DNA of 64,000 nucleotides from Auanema rhodensis (taxonomy: Eukaryota > Nematoda > Chromadorea > Rhabditida > Rhabditidae). Where the stretch lies: NCBI GenBank assembly GCA_964057225.1, contig OZ059895.1:9300001-9364000 (forward strand). Direction: 5' to 3'. The notes beneath the pieces are model-generated. The model saw only the letters and a program-made list of their open reading frames with translations. It did not search any database and was not told where the DNA came from. How positions within the stretch are numbered: position 1 is the stretch's first letter; every line of letters starts with the position of its first letter. Position numbers and translations under genes: made by a program. Shown one piece after another: positions 14,241 to 26,391 of the stretch.

Positions 14241-17200
14241 TCTCTCTATTTCTCCCTCCCTCTCTCTATCTCTTTCTTTCCCTCTTTTACTATTATGTAT
14301 AACTCCTCTGATTTCTACGCTACTCAAGTATCCTTTTTATACCAACTCTTCATTCTAAATGAATATGGGTTTAGGATGGGAACGTATAACTTAGATGTAG
14401 AATAGAATAGAATTTATTGAATATTATATAAATCTTAACTATATTATAAAATATTTTTTATATTATTAATCAAAATAAATAGAAATTATCAGAATATTAT
14501 AAATTAAAAGAATTGAAATCAATAAAAAGAATATTGAAAAGATTGAAGGAATAAGAAACATTTTTATAAAATGAATGAGTATTGAGATTTCTCGCAAGCT
14601 GATACCCACTTGATCACAATTCACCTTTCAATTGCCGAAGCAAATACAAAATTGAGAGATTAACCAATTATAAAAAATTATTAATCATAGAAAAATTATC
14701 AAATATTGTTATCTTTTAATTTAGAAATAGAATAAATATAAAATTCAAAAGATATAATATCTTCTTAATTTTTAAAAGAAATAAAATTTTACCTTTCAAG
14801 ACTACTGTCTCAAGTATGTTACGCCCAGTTGGAGAAGCTGCGCGAACAACTGTATCTCCATTATCCACTTTTTGACAGCATACATACAGAAGCCGTGGCT
14901 CAACCATGAGCCATTTTTTGCCATCTGCTGATAATTCAAATAATTCCGCATGAATTCTGGAATGAAATACTTAACTATATATACTTTATATACTTTGAGA
15001 AAGCTATTACCAATATATTTACCAAAAACAATTAAGTTTAAAACTTGAAAACAACCTACCGCATAGTTGTTTTTATAAAAATAAGAAAATATAATAATTA
15101 TCAGGAAAGTATGAAGTACTTCATCTATTGTACCAGTCTCATATGAATGAAGCAAAGGTTTGAGCGGACCCTTCCGGGTAGACTGATATATGGATTGCTG
15201 GCGGGGTGGTCCTAGATGAGCTTATAAATGAAGAGAAGCCCTCAAAAAGACAAAAGAGATTATCGCCAAGCAAAATGATTTTGACGAAATAATGAAAGAA
15301 AAACATAAAACAAAAATAGTAAATAGCTAAGTATATTATAGAAAAACAGGAAGAGTTATGAAAGAAAAAACTGCATATGCATGTATTGTCGTACATTCAT
15401 ATAAAAATAGCATAATTAGAATGAAAAAGCCTATTTTAGTTAAATATAAAATAAATTTATTTAATTTATATAATATAAATATTAAATAGAATCAATAATA
15501 TGTTTTATAATTAAATAATAATAATAGTAATCATGAGGATGATGAGGATGATGCTGATACTCAGCATGTGCTGCCAAAAAAAAATATTTCTTTACTTCAA
15601 AAGTTCAAAGCTTTAAAGAATATGATTATATAGAGAAGAAATAGGAAATTGCGCCGACAATTCAGTTATTATGAAGAATAAGAGAAAAGAAAGTAAGAAG
15701 GACAAATGGATTTTCATGTAAAAGAAGAAAATTTTCAATTCGCTGTCATTTGAAATGATGTTCGAGAAAATAAGATGATGATGATGATGATGATGATGAG
15801 ACTAGACTGATGACATGAATGAGGTAAGAGCTAATGATTATGTTGAAAATGAAAAAAGAAAAGAAAAAAAATGAAACAAAAGTAAGTTTTTGAATGTCAA
15901 AAAAAGGTGTTGATGAGTATTATGAGAAAAGAAGTAATTTGAAGAATTGAATTGAAAACTACAGGTAAACATGTTAAGGACGGTAGTATTCAATTGTTAT
16001 TACTAAAATATTTTATGTGTCTGTAAAGTAATAACAACATGAAGATTATATATTTAAAATAATAATTTGTGTTAACCTCATGGATATATTCTAAAGCATG
16101 AACATTCTTTACTTTACTACTGTTGTTCCCAAGCATCTTCTCATGCTTTTGCATTTTCGAATGAGTTCTTTGAATAGCATATGCAAATCAATAAAACTGC
16201 CGTTGATGGAGAACGTACGTGACCCGATTACGTGTCAAGCTAGAATACGTTTCAAGCTGAAATAGGTTTCAAGCTGGTTAGTTAGACAGAGTATGAATTT
16301 CAACTTGATGTACAATTTTTTTTGAAATGTTAGGAAAATGACATGACATCAACGTCAATTGAATTATGCATTATAAGTCTAAGAATTTTTTTAGTGGCAA
16401 ATAATACAGATGTTTATGAGCATTTTTTTCCACATACTAGTGGTTATTAGCAGTAAATCTTTTAACAAACGGTATACTTGTGAAAAGCTTAACAAATTAA
16501 CAAATGAGATAATCTTTTTTGTCAATAAGCATGTATTTAGGAAAGAAAAAAGTTTAAAACTTTTTATTTAAGAAAAAAAAAGAGAAAAAAACTGATATTC
16601 TTATAGATAAGAAATAACTGAACTATATATAACATATAAATAATGGATTATTATTATTCTTATTACTTGAATCTTTGAAATAATTTTACATTAAACAAAA
16701 CAAAAGTTTGAAACAAAATGTTTTGAAATCGCATTGCAGTACTATATGCGAATAATGGGAATTGTTTAAACTTAAAATAGACTATATCTAGCAAATAATT
16801 CAAATTGAATAAGATTAAAACTTTAGTTAAGTTCACATCTGGTCATATGCGTGCTATTTCTTGCGGAACAGCATGAAGTCATCATCAACACAATGCTGCT
16901 CCGAAGCAGAAGATGTAGTTGTTCAGTAGACAGAAAAAGAAAACGAAAGATAGCTTTAACTACGAATAGCGCTGACAACGAAAAAAAGGACACAGGGAAA
17001 TGTACGGGATTGAGCGAAAAGAGAAAGAGAGAGAGAGAGATAGATAGAGAGAGAGAGATTGAGAGAAAATGAGAAAAAGAGAAAGAGTAAAAGATGTTAG
17101 AAAATTCTTATTTGGTTGTGCTCTAACGGACTAAAAATTAGAGTATGCCATTTTAGAAGAAGGATAGGAGCAATTTCCTTGTCTATTTTCTCACAATTTG

Positions 17201-18022
17201 CCATCCAAAAAGCATGTACCCAGGAAATAGTAAAAGGAGTAATAATTAAAAAAATCTTTTAAAAAAAAAAATAAAAAGAATACATTAATACCATTTGAAA
17301 TAGAAATTAATTGAATATATACATACATATGTGAATATTTATGAATTAATGAGATAAAATAGCAAAGGTTAAGCATTGTTTATTTAGAATTGCTTGTTTA
17401 GTATTGTTCAAAAAATAATTTATTTTCGGGAAAAAAACAGGTTTTTTCATGTTTTTGAAAGCAAAATTTTGCCTAATATTTCACATAAACATAAAACGTA
17501 AAAATATTTCAAATAAAGTTTTAAGCTTAATTAACTATATGTCATATAGTTTGAATTCTATATACATATTATGTAAATATACATCTGATACCATGAGAAT
17601 TTTTGCCAAAAAAAAAAAGAAGAAATTTCAATATAAACTTTAAAAAATTTTCAAAATTATTATAAGAAATATAGTTTTATCAGATTTTTAACAATAATAA
17701 TAGTTGAAAAAATCTTTTTTTTTTATTGATATGAATAGTATTGAAAGAAAATATTACGTTGATGCTACATTGAAAAGTTGAGTAAATATTTTAAAATCTA
17801 AGAACATATGTGGTATGTCTGATGTGATGAATAGGAAAATCTTTTCAATTCATTCTATATGTATTATTCCTTTTATGAATAAAAATTGATAACTATATAT
17901 ACGTATATATCATTGTATAGAATATATTTTATAAAAATTTACCTTAAACGTATATTTTCCTCTGTATTTGTAGTTCCATAACAGTAAGCTTGTGAACACG
18001 AACAACTCAAGTTCCCTCCCAT
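9883..18022 (-). CDS. TIAM1: TIAM/Still-life-type Rac guanine nucleotide exchange factor
   Basis: Exons run from ATG 18022 to TAA 9883. Exon 1 (18022-17943) starts MGGNLSCSCSQ, like Drosophila Still life, with a glycine at position 2 suited to N-myristoylation and a Cys pair suited to palmitoylation. It joins in phase to 14956-14793 and 13485-13286, an EVH1/PH-like N-terminal module (IHAELFELSADGKKW, ECFVYW-like DCFVFWRD). Then follow the first PH-CC-Ex region, an RBD-like stretch, a PDZ domain (GKLGLTIYAH..., about 11900-11720), a DH domain (EMLRTEKKYVDDLKE; RMIRPIQRVVQYPLLLQAI) and a C-terminal PH. The tail ends SSQSDGGYGSETTKDKKK. The family activates Rac downstream of adhesion and axon-guidance receptors. 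The domain order is that of TIAM/SIF. A polyadenylation signal-like AATAAA lies downstream near 9820. Some middle exon borders are not resolved. Confidence 0.85.
14172..14275. repeat. (CT)n microsatellite in a TIAM-like intron
   Basis: About 100 bp of nearly pure CT repeat with a few CCT/TTT interruptions, inside the intron between the exons at 14793 and 13485. Confidence 0.9.
14957..17942 (-). other. 3-kb first intron of the TIAM-like gene
   Basis: This separates the myristoyl exon from the next coding exon; donor and acceptor phases agree (phase 2). It holds a GAT/ATG repeat (about 15530-15550 and 15775-15800), a GA repeat near 17025-17060 and a small degenerate direct repeat at 16229-16275. 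An open frame at 15120-15250 (minus) cannot be placed in phase as an exon. Confidence 0.6.
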
Positions 18023-19513
18023 TCACCATGAGCTAGAATAAAAACAAAAATTAATAAAAATTATCAAATATAATATAATAAAATAGAATAAAAGGAAATC
18101 AACTGTAAAATTAATTGAAATATTTAAGAATAATCAAAAGCTATTGAAGCTTATAAAAAATTTCAATTCAAGTTCATATTTTCTTTTAAATGGCATGAGA
18201 AAAAACAGATTTTTGAGAGCTTAATTCTCTTAAAATCATTAATGATATTCTTAAAATATATTTAATATACTGAGAATTATCATTAAAATATAATATTAAA
18301 TAATAAATAAATAGAATTCAACAAAGTTTATATAAAATGCTGGTATTTCAAGTGGGAAATAAAGGATAATCTTTGAGCAAGTTGAAGTAATTTGTCTGAT
18401 AATGATACTGAAGTCTCTTTCTCTTCTAAATGCTTTTAGTGACGCTCAGAGTTAGAAGGATATTTCCCAAATAGGGACTTTAGAGAACATGTAGGAAAGA
18501 AACAGCTATATTTCAACAACTGGCTCAATTCTCGTCTTATTTGAAAGAAATCCCTGGAGTACAAGAGCTTTTTCACTCCAATAGCAAGAGCCCATCTTTT
18601 ATCTGCTGTCTTGCTTCCCTTTTTCACTTTTTCAATGTTCTATCTTTAATTTTTTAGGAAAGCACTTGATTAAGTATCAAACTTCCTATTTTAACTAAAA
18701 CTAAGCATATAATATGTGTATAATATGCATATAATTATAAATATTTAATATAAATTATATAAATATATCAAGTAAATAATTTTTTTTAAATATTAAATTT
18801 GTTTTTATATAAAATAAACAAAATAAAAACATTAAAATATAACATATAATCCTTAGAGACTCTAAGATAAATGAGATGTTCATTATTGAGTAAACTAGAT
18901 TTTATTGAAAATTTACAATACACATAGAGACTATGTATATAGATATAGATAGATAAATCTTTATATTTACAATATCTTTATAATATTTTTAAAAATTAAA
19001 AATATAAATAAAGATTAATGATAATAAAAACAAATAGAATTGATGTAAGATGAAGCTAAGAAGAATTGAAAGAAAATCAAGAGATTATAGTAGAAATAGT
19101 ATGAATAAGAGACAATACATATGTTCCATGAATATATAAATAGATATATGTATATTATATGAAATATATTTATAAATATAATAATAAAGAATAAAATATT
19201 AAGTAAAAGTTATAATAAATTGAATTATCTTTTTAAAAAAAATTGAAGAAAACCTTAAATGAACTAATGACTATGTACATTTCTATATTTAGTCGACTTT
19301 TTTTGCTTTCAAAACGAAAAAAAAATTGAACGAATGAGAATATTTGAAAATGAGAAAGAATATTTATTTTTAATTAAAAAATGATAAATTCGTCTTCCAG
19401 TTAATGTGCTGAATAATATGAATGTATGTATATTAAGTCTTAGATCAATATGTCAGTAATTTTTGCATCAAAATATATATTGAAAATCCTATATATACGT
19501 ATATATAGAGAGA

Positions 19514-19568
<55 letters not shown>

Positions 19569-21020
19569 CTGTTAAAAACTAAATGTATTTCATATAATTT
19601 ATAAATAACAAACTGTATCTCTTAATAGTTACTTGTATACACAATGAACTACATATTCTAATGTTTTCAATTTCTCTTACTACTGATATTCCTTTAACTG
19701 TCGGCATCAAAAAAAGATATTCAAGAGTTGAATAGACAGGTCTTTACATTGTCAGCAACATTGTCAAGAGGTATGTTTCCTTTAGCACTCATTTCATGAG
19801 TTCTTGTCGATCTCCATAGCCTGTCCATACTCTTTCCTTTGCAATCTTCAATATCTCTCTATGTTTCCATATCTTATTCACACACTACCTCTCTCTCTCT
19901 CTCTCTCCCTCCTTATATCTATCTATATCTCTCTAGCTCTCTCTCTGTATTTCTCCTATTTTCTCCATTTATCTCACCCTATGCATAATGTTTGTGCCAA
20001 AAGGCAATTAGTTGAATGGATGGGGTCATACGCCAAGAGCTGTATTTCCATTTTGACCATGAATTGACAGGGCTTATGCCATATCCATAAACTGAACGTG
20101 GTAAAAACAATGCGGAACAATGTGTTTGAAAGAAAATGAAAGTTAATATAAGGTACTTTTCTCTTATTATGTAATAAAATAGAAATAACTAGAGATATTA
20201 TAAGAATTAAAAAAAAAGAAGTTCCATACTTACAGAAATAAGTTAAAAATTCAAATATAACTACTATACTATAGTAATGTAAAATGAATACTTTCAAAAA
20301 TATAGAAACAATGGAGGAAAAAAGTAGAAAAAAAAACAAAAAAAAACGTGAAAACATGAAGGAAAAACTTGAACCACCATGAATCCAGCATTATGGACTT
20401 TTGCAAAGCTTTGCGAAATGTTAGGTTTTCGTTGATTATTATAGCGAAACTCAAGGGAGTTGAGACAAATTCAGAAGCAAATATTATGAATGTCAGATTC
20501 TTTTTTCTTTCTGGATTAGTTTAGTGTTGGAAAAGCAGAAAGGTTATTCAACAATTCAGAATAAAAGATGAACTAGTAATGAAAAAAGTTGAAGCGGTGA
20601 AAAGCAAAGAATATTTTAAAGTTGTTTTCTCTTTCAAATGTTATATTACAAATCATCTTTTTAAATATAAGTTATATATAAAAAAAATTTTTTTTTTTTT
20701 GAAAATAAAATGTTTCTTTATGAAAAAAAAAAGATTTAACATTCATGAATTGTAGACTTTATTGGTATGGTGGCTATTAACACGCAACTCTTCCTGCATC
20801 TGCTGTCTTACTCCCCTATTATAAGCTTGTAAACGATTAGAATTCTTTAAAATGGTTATAAAAAAAAGAAAAAATCAACAATCTAACTATACATTTATAT
20901 ATTTATACTATATAATATCATTTATTTAACATATACATACATATATGGAAAAAATATTCATTAGATTTAAGTTTATTTAATAAACCTAATATTAAAAAAT
21001 AAAAAGTTTATTTTTCAATA
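18023..21020. other. 3-kb gene-poor region with microsatellites
   Basis: The region lies between the 5' end of the TIAM-like gene and the 3' end of the first innexin. It contains (AG)n at about 19507-19565, (CT)n tracts at about 19889-19945 and several AT-rich tracts. It should include the TIAM-like promoter. No convincing exon was found; open frames here are low-complexity. Confidence 0.6.
19507..19565. repeat. (AG)n microsatellite
   Basis: About 60 bp of almost uninterrupted AG repeat directly after an ATATATACGTATATA palindromic stretch. Confidence 0.9.
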
Positions 21021-22558
21021 TTACATTAATCCAGCTTTTTTATTACTTTTCCATAACGGTTCAATGAATTCGGCAACCTATAGCATATAGTTATTTTTGA
21101 ATATTTTATTTTATATAGTTAAATTTACCTCATAAATGGTTGAATTCGCTTCAATTAATCTTAATACACTAACTCCATCAGTTCTCAAAGTACTAAATTG
21201 AAAATTAACTATCTGCTTATGTGAAAAATCGGAATCAATTGATTTCTGAATAAAAAATTTTTTAAAATTTAATAAAATAATAAATTTCTTACGACGACTT
21301 CCTTTAAAAAGGATAATTGATTAGAGTTTGTAGTCCATACAACCCATTTTAAAAAGTTAATTAAGGAAATGATGATGAGGAATGCAAACCAAAACCATAA
21401 AAATACGAAGATTTTCTCATTATACATGTTTTGCTTTAATATAATTAATATAATTTATTATATTTATGTATTTATATATACCTTTAATACACATTGTACT
21501 GTCCAAGTATGAACTTGTGCCATTTCACGTACTTGAAAATCACAAAATGTTGTCTGATTAGAGAAAATTTTAAATAAAAAATTTCTATAACACGCCTACT
21601 CTTGGAAAGATTCCAGTTTGTTGCCATACTATACCATTTGAAAAATTATATAAAAAGCTGATACCGTAAAATGAGAATGGACTACCAGACAGAAGCCTAA
21701 ATTGATGTTAAACAATGAAAGTGCTGACTATAGAAATACCAATCCAATACAAATAATTCTGATACTAATATAGCCAATGATAAGAATTTTGTTCCTAACA
21801 AGGTAACCGCCAATAATCTACCTAGTCTCCATTTATCTATATATAATTTTAATAAACAATATAAAAGATAAAAGAAAAGAATTACCAAAAGCATCTTCCG
21901 AGCTTACTTGATATGGTTTTCTTTTCAAATTATTTCCCAGAAAACCTTTAGCATTCTGTCTAGCAATAGCAGTAATTGATGGAATACTTATATCTAAATA
22001 ATTTCAATAATTATATGAAATAAATTAACAAAAACCTTGATGTTGTTGAATAAGTTTCCATAACAAACGTGGAATATATGTTACAACTGCATGAAAAGCA
22101 AGAATGAATGGAATCCACTGAATTATTCACATATTCTATTCAATATCTTATATCTTACCTGATAATAGAGAATTTTAGTTTCTTTCTTACTATCCTCATC
22201 AGGAAGATTTGAAAGATTGTTCGAAACAAAGTAAGAACCTTCTACAAAACAGTAATCCGCCGCATATTGCCCCCAAGAATACTGAAATTATGATTCTTCA
22301 TTGAACAATGTTTTCAAAATCTGAATAGAAAACTCACAGCAAATTGATTTGGTATCCAACAAGTTAAAGGATTGCTGGCATAGACATTAGCGAATGAAAA
22401 AATAGATAATACAGTTAAAATCCATGTTGTATATGTATATTTTATTCTAAATTATTCAATTTTATAATAAATTATATATATATTTATATTTACCTATCTG
22501 TTGTATCTAAATCATATGTGGTTCCAATGTGTAAAAAAAGTTTTTGAATATGATCCAT
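21021..22558 (-). CDS. innexin (gap-junction/hemichannel subunit), paralogue 1
   Basis: Spliced from ATG 22556-22558 to TAA 21021. The ATG directly follows a ttctcag acceptor. Order of marks: N-terminal segment ending DRINYTYTTW, first extracellular loop with NPLTCWIPNQFAYSWGQYAA and DYCF (two Cys), the innexin signature YYQWIPFIL at the end of loop 1/TM2, a cytoplasmic loop, TM3, second extracellular loop with TTFCDFQVREM and TVQCVL (two Cys), TM4 with NEKIF, and a short tail ending WKSNKKAGLM. All four loop cysteines typical of innexins are present. Innexins form invertebrate gap junctions. The paralogue group within nematode INX proteins cannot be assigned by eye. Confidence 0.88.
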
Positions 22559-22850
22559 CTGAGAATAAAAACAAAATTAACAAAATTAGTATTTAAATGA
22601 TAGTAAAAGCAAGATATTGACTTATCTTATAACAGAAAAATACAAATATAATATATAATTTCATTTAATCATAAGAATTATACAAACATTTCAAAATTTT
22701 ATAAATAACTATAATAAATCAAGTAAATGAATCAAATATAATCTTATATCATTCCTGACCAATATTCTGATGCTGAAAATGATGACAATTTGTTGATTTT
22801 TATTCAAAAAATGAATTATTTGAAAAAAAAAAAAATATTAATTCGTACCA

Positions 22851-24749
22851 TTAACTAGATAGAAGAAGAGCAGATTCATCATCTGGATGTTTTTTAGAAC
22901 TAATTGGTGTTGTAGGTTTTGAACCTATAACTATATGAATTATAAAGAAAAAAACATTTTTTGAAACCTCTTCCTTCATAGTTTTCCCAAAGTGCTTTGA
23001 ATAGATTTGCAGACTGAATTCTTCCTCCATTTCTGTCTAATAACTTTAAAACAAGAATACCATCATTCTAATAAATAATTATAATTAGTATATTTATATA
23101 TAAAATAATAATAAAAACCTTAAGAACTAGATTATAAAAATCTTCTAATTCATTATGATTACGGTCATTGAAGTTACTATCCTAAAATATCTCTTTCAAT
23201 ATCTTTTTCAAATTAAAAATTAAAAATACATAAAGAGCTTTCAAGAAAGATTGACGTCTCTTAATTGAAAATCTATTCAAAAGCCATGCAATATAATCAA
23301 AAGTTGTACAAATTAATACAAAGAGAAGCCACCACCAAATTGCTAAGAAGATTTTTTCGTTAAACATATTGATCTGTAAACATAAAATTAATTTTAAATT
23401 TAAAAATTTTAATTGAAAAACCATTAAAACACATTGAACAGTCCATTTATTAACATTTCCCATTTCACGAACTGTTAAATCGCAAAATGCTACCTAAAGG
23501 AAAATATTTTATGAAATTCATTGAAGATTTATACGAACTCTTGGGAAATGTCCACTTTCCTGCCATTGTCTACCTTGAAGCAAATCACTTAAAATTCCAA
23601 AGCCCCAGAAGATATAATCAGAACCTAAGAAATGGTTCAAGAAAAAGAATTGAAGGAACAAGTTTATAAAGATTAATGTCTGGAAAACATGAATATAAAA
23701 TAAGTTTTAATATTTAAAACTTTACCTTTGTTACAATATATAAATTGAACAATGCACTCTCATATCGTAAATTACTTAAAGCTGGTTGATAATTGACACG
23801 ATGCTTTAAAAAATTATTTTTATTTTATTTTTTAAAAATAATTATATACCGTAATCTTTTCTGCAACTATTTGCAATTTTTCATTTTTTTGAAGGTTTTT
23901 AGCCGTAGTTCGAGCTGCACTCATCATATCCGAAATTGCCAAATCTGAAGAAAAAACATTAAAGTTTACATCTAATTTGCTTAGGAACACCTGAATATTT
24001 GGAGAACATATTCCATATTGCTCGAGGAAAATAGAAGAATAAAGCCATTAAAACCAAAATAAATGGAACCCACTATAATAATAATAATTTTAATTAATTA
24101 ATTAAAATAAATTTATATTCTTTACTTGATAATAGATCATTTCTTTTTCATTTCTTGCTTCATGTGAAGGCATATTAGTATCATTCATAGGAACAAAATA
24201 TGTATTTTCAATAAAACAATATTGTTCTGAAAATTGCTCCCAAACTCCCTAAATGAATGAAAATTAAAATTTTAAAATAAAAAAGTTTATTACATTCCAT
24301 TGCTTTGGTACCCAACACTGTAAGGGTTCACCAACATATGCTCTTGTAAAAAGTAAAGTAGCACAACCAAGTAAAATATAATTTGTGTAAACCTAAATAA
24401 GGTTTTTGATTTAAAATTTGATAAAATGGAAAATATCACTTACATAATTCAAACGATCTACTGCTACATCATCGTATTTAGACTTTAAACTTTTAAAGAA
24501 CACTCCCACATGTGATGATATCATTGTACAGGCTTCTGTATGCCTAAAGACAATCGGATTCAAAATTCAAATCAGTATAAGGAATATATGAGAATATACA
24601 AGGAAATTATAAGAAAAACAGTATACATACTTAATTTCTCGAGGACATTTAACAATATCAACCAAGTGTAGATTATTGGATGTCAACTTCAAGTGAAATA
24701 TAGGCTTTTTAGTAGTTGGAATCTCAAAAACTTCCAAATTTATTGCCAT
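22851..24749 (-). CDS. innexin, paralogue 2, with possible N-terminal extension
   Basis: The usual innexin start would be ATG 24522-24524 (MISSHVGVFFKSLKSKYDD then VDRLNYVYT). An upstream exon from ATG 24747-24749 splices in phase to it (phase 2, acceptor at about 24546) and adds about 47 residues. Extracellular loop 1 has PLQCWVPKQW and QYCF; the signature is YYQWVPFIL; loop 2 has FCDLTVREMG and TVQCVL; NEKIF precedes TM4. The protein ends with a Ser/Pro-rich tail (SKPTTPISSKK...ALLLSS) at TAA 22851. It lies in the same direction as paralogue 1, 293 bp upstream of it. In innexins the N-terminus lines the pore, so the extension, if translated, would be unusual. Confidence 0.87.
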
Positions 24750-26391
24750 ACTACGGTTTAAGAACTTAGAAATAGCTTCATTTCATGAAGAGACGTTGTA
24801 GATAGAATACTAAAGCAGAATATAGAGAGAGAGAGTGCGAGCTAAGATCAATTGTTATCGAACATATAACATTGAACGTTTTTGAGAAGAAAAAAAAAGG
24901 AAATAAAGTAATATATGAAGGATTATTATATTTATCCACAGAATTAGTTTATAGTCTATCGTCCAATTAATAATGATAAAGTAAAGTTTCAGTAGATGTG
25001 AAATGACAGAAGCAAATAGTACAATGTAAATATTTCTTAAGTTTTTATGTTTCACTTGTTTATAATCAGACAGACAAAAGGAGATGAATAACTATTGTCT
25101 TATCAATATATATGTATACATGTGTATACATATATAGCTTAGACCGCCTACAAATATGAAAAATTGATCATTCAAGATATTTTCATATGTGTAAACTATC
25201 AATATATATATATATCAATATACCTATTTAAAACGAATTTTTTATATAAAAATGAAAGAATATAACCAATTCTTTATCTTATCTAGTAATTTCTGCTTCA
25301 CAACCATTTGTAAGTTAAGGAGATATTCATGATTCAGCAAAAATAATGAAATTTTGTTTGTTGATATGTTCATAATTCTTTCTACAAGTATATATATATA
25401 TATATATATATATTTAGATTATATTAAGAAAAAGATACAAATTATAAATAATATTCAGAACGTTAAACAATGAAAACTTTACAATGACCTCTTTATCAAT
25501 GTTCCAAAATTTTAATGGCAGCTTGATAAGAACTTCTATCATATATAGTCAATATAACGATTCAGAACACAAATATATAAACTAAAAGATAAAATTATGC
25601 TACAACTGTATATGCAAATATAGAATCTTTGTATAGAATTAGTTATAGATAAAAGAATCTTTACATATTTTCATAAATGCCGACTTTTGTTTTATAAGGG
25701 AATATTCGACTCACAAACATTAAAAAAGTGTATGTATTCTTATTCATCGTCTTTGATGACTTTCAGAATTAAAGTTATGAATCAGTTTCACGACGATTTT
25801 AAAAACAAAGACGAAAGGTGAAACATATGCATATGCTCCTTGAAATACGTTCAAGTGTTCAGCACATCATGTATTAACACAGAAAAAAATGTAATCCCTC
25901 CTACTATTGAATAAATAGCTTAAAAGTTATTCTGATTAGTACTAATGATTCATTCATTTTTTATTTTTTAATATTCTTTTGATATCATTATTTCCTTTTT
26001 ATACTTTTAAAGATTATTAATATTTCTACTTTTCAACTTTTTCATCTTTTTCAACTTTTTTTTTTATATTTCTTGTAATATTTACAAAGTTCTTAAGTTT
26101 AATCTAATTGGAAGAATTGCAGCCGTTCACAATCTTGTTATTGAACGCGAATACGGCATGTAGTAGGGAACGAACATAAGATAGTAAGAGAGTGATAGAA
26201 GGGAAAAGAAAAAGAGAAAAGAAGAGAGAAAGGATGGGACTAAAAGGTTATACCATATACTGATAAGAGTTGAGAGGATCACTATTCTATATTATTATGA
26301 CTTTTCTTCTACAAATTCTTTATGATTGTTCTACAATACATATATATATATTTCCGCATTTCAGAATATATAATTCAGAAGAATTAATAAA
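24750..26391. promoter_or_regulatory. divergent intergenic region between innexins 2 and 3
   Basis: About 1.6 kb separates two innexins transcribed away from each other, so it is expected to carry both promoters. It holds a (TA)n tract near 25386-25412 and other TA-rich stretches. No exon was found. Confidence 0.45.
25386..25412. repeat. (TA)n microsatellite
   Basis: A run of about 13 TA dinucleotides. Confidence 0.8.

Noticed and set aside
15120-15250. Open minus-strand stretch reading GPPRQQSIYQSTRKGPLK, a possible TIAM-like exon
   Set aside because: The flanking exons (17943 and 14956) already join in phase. Including this piece breaks the frame with every donor/acceptor pair I tried.
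16851-17072. 73-codon plus-strand ORF
   Set aside because: Its second half is the translation of a GA microsatellite and it lies in an intron; no homology.
19804-20357. Overlapping ORFs of 87 and 127 codons
   Set aside because: They are translations of CT and poly-A/T low-complexity tracts on both strands, with no acceptor or domain.
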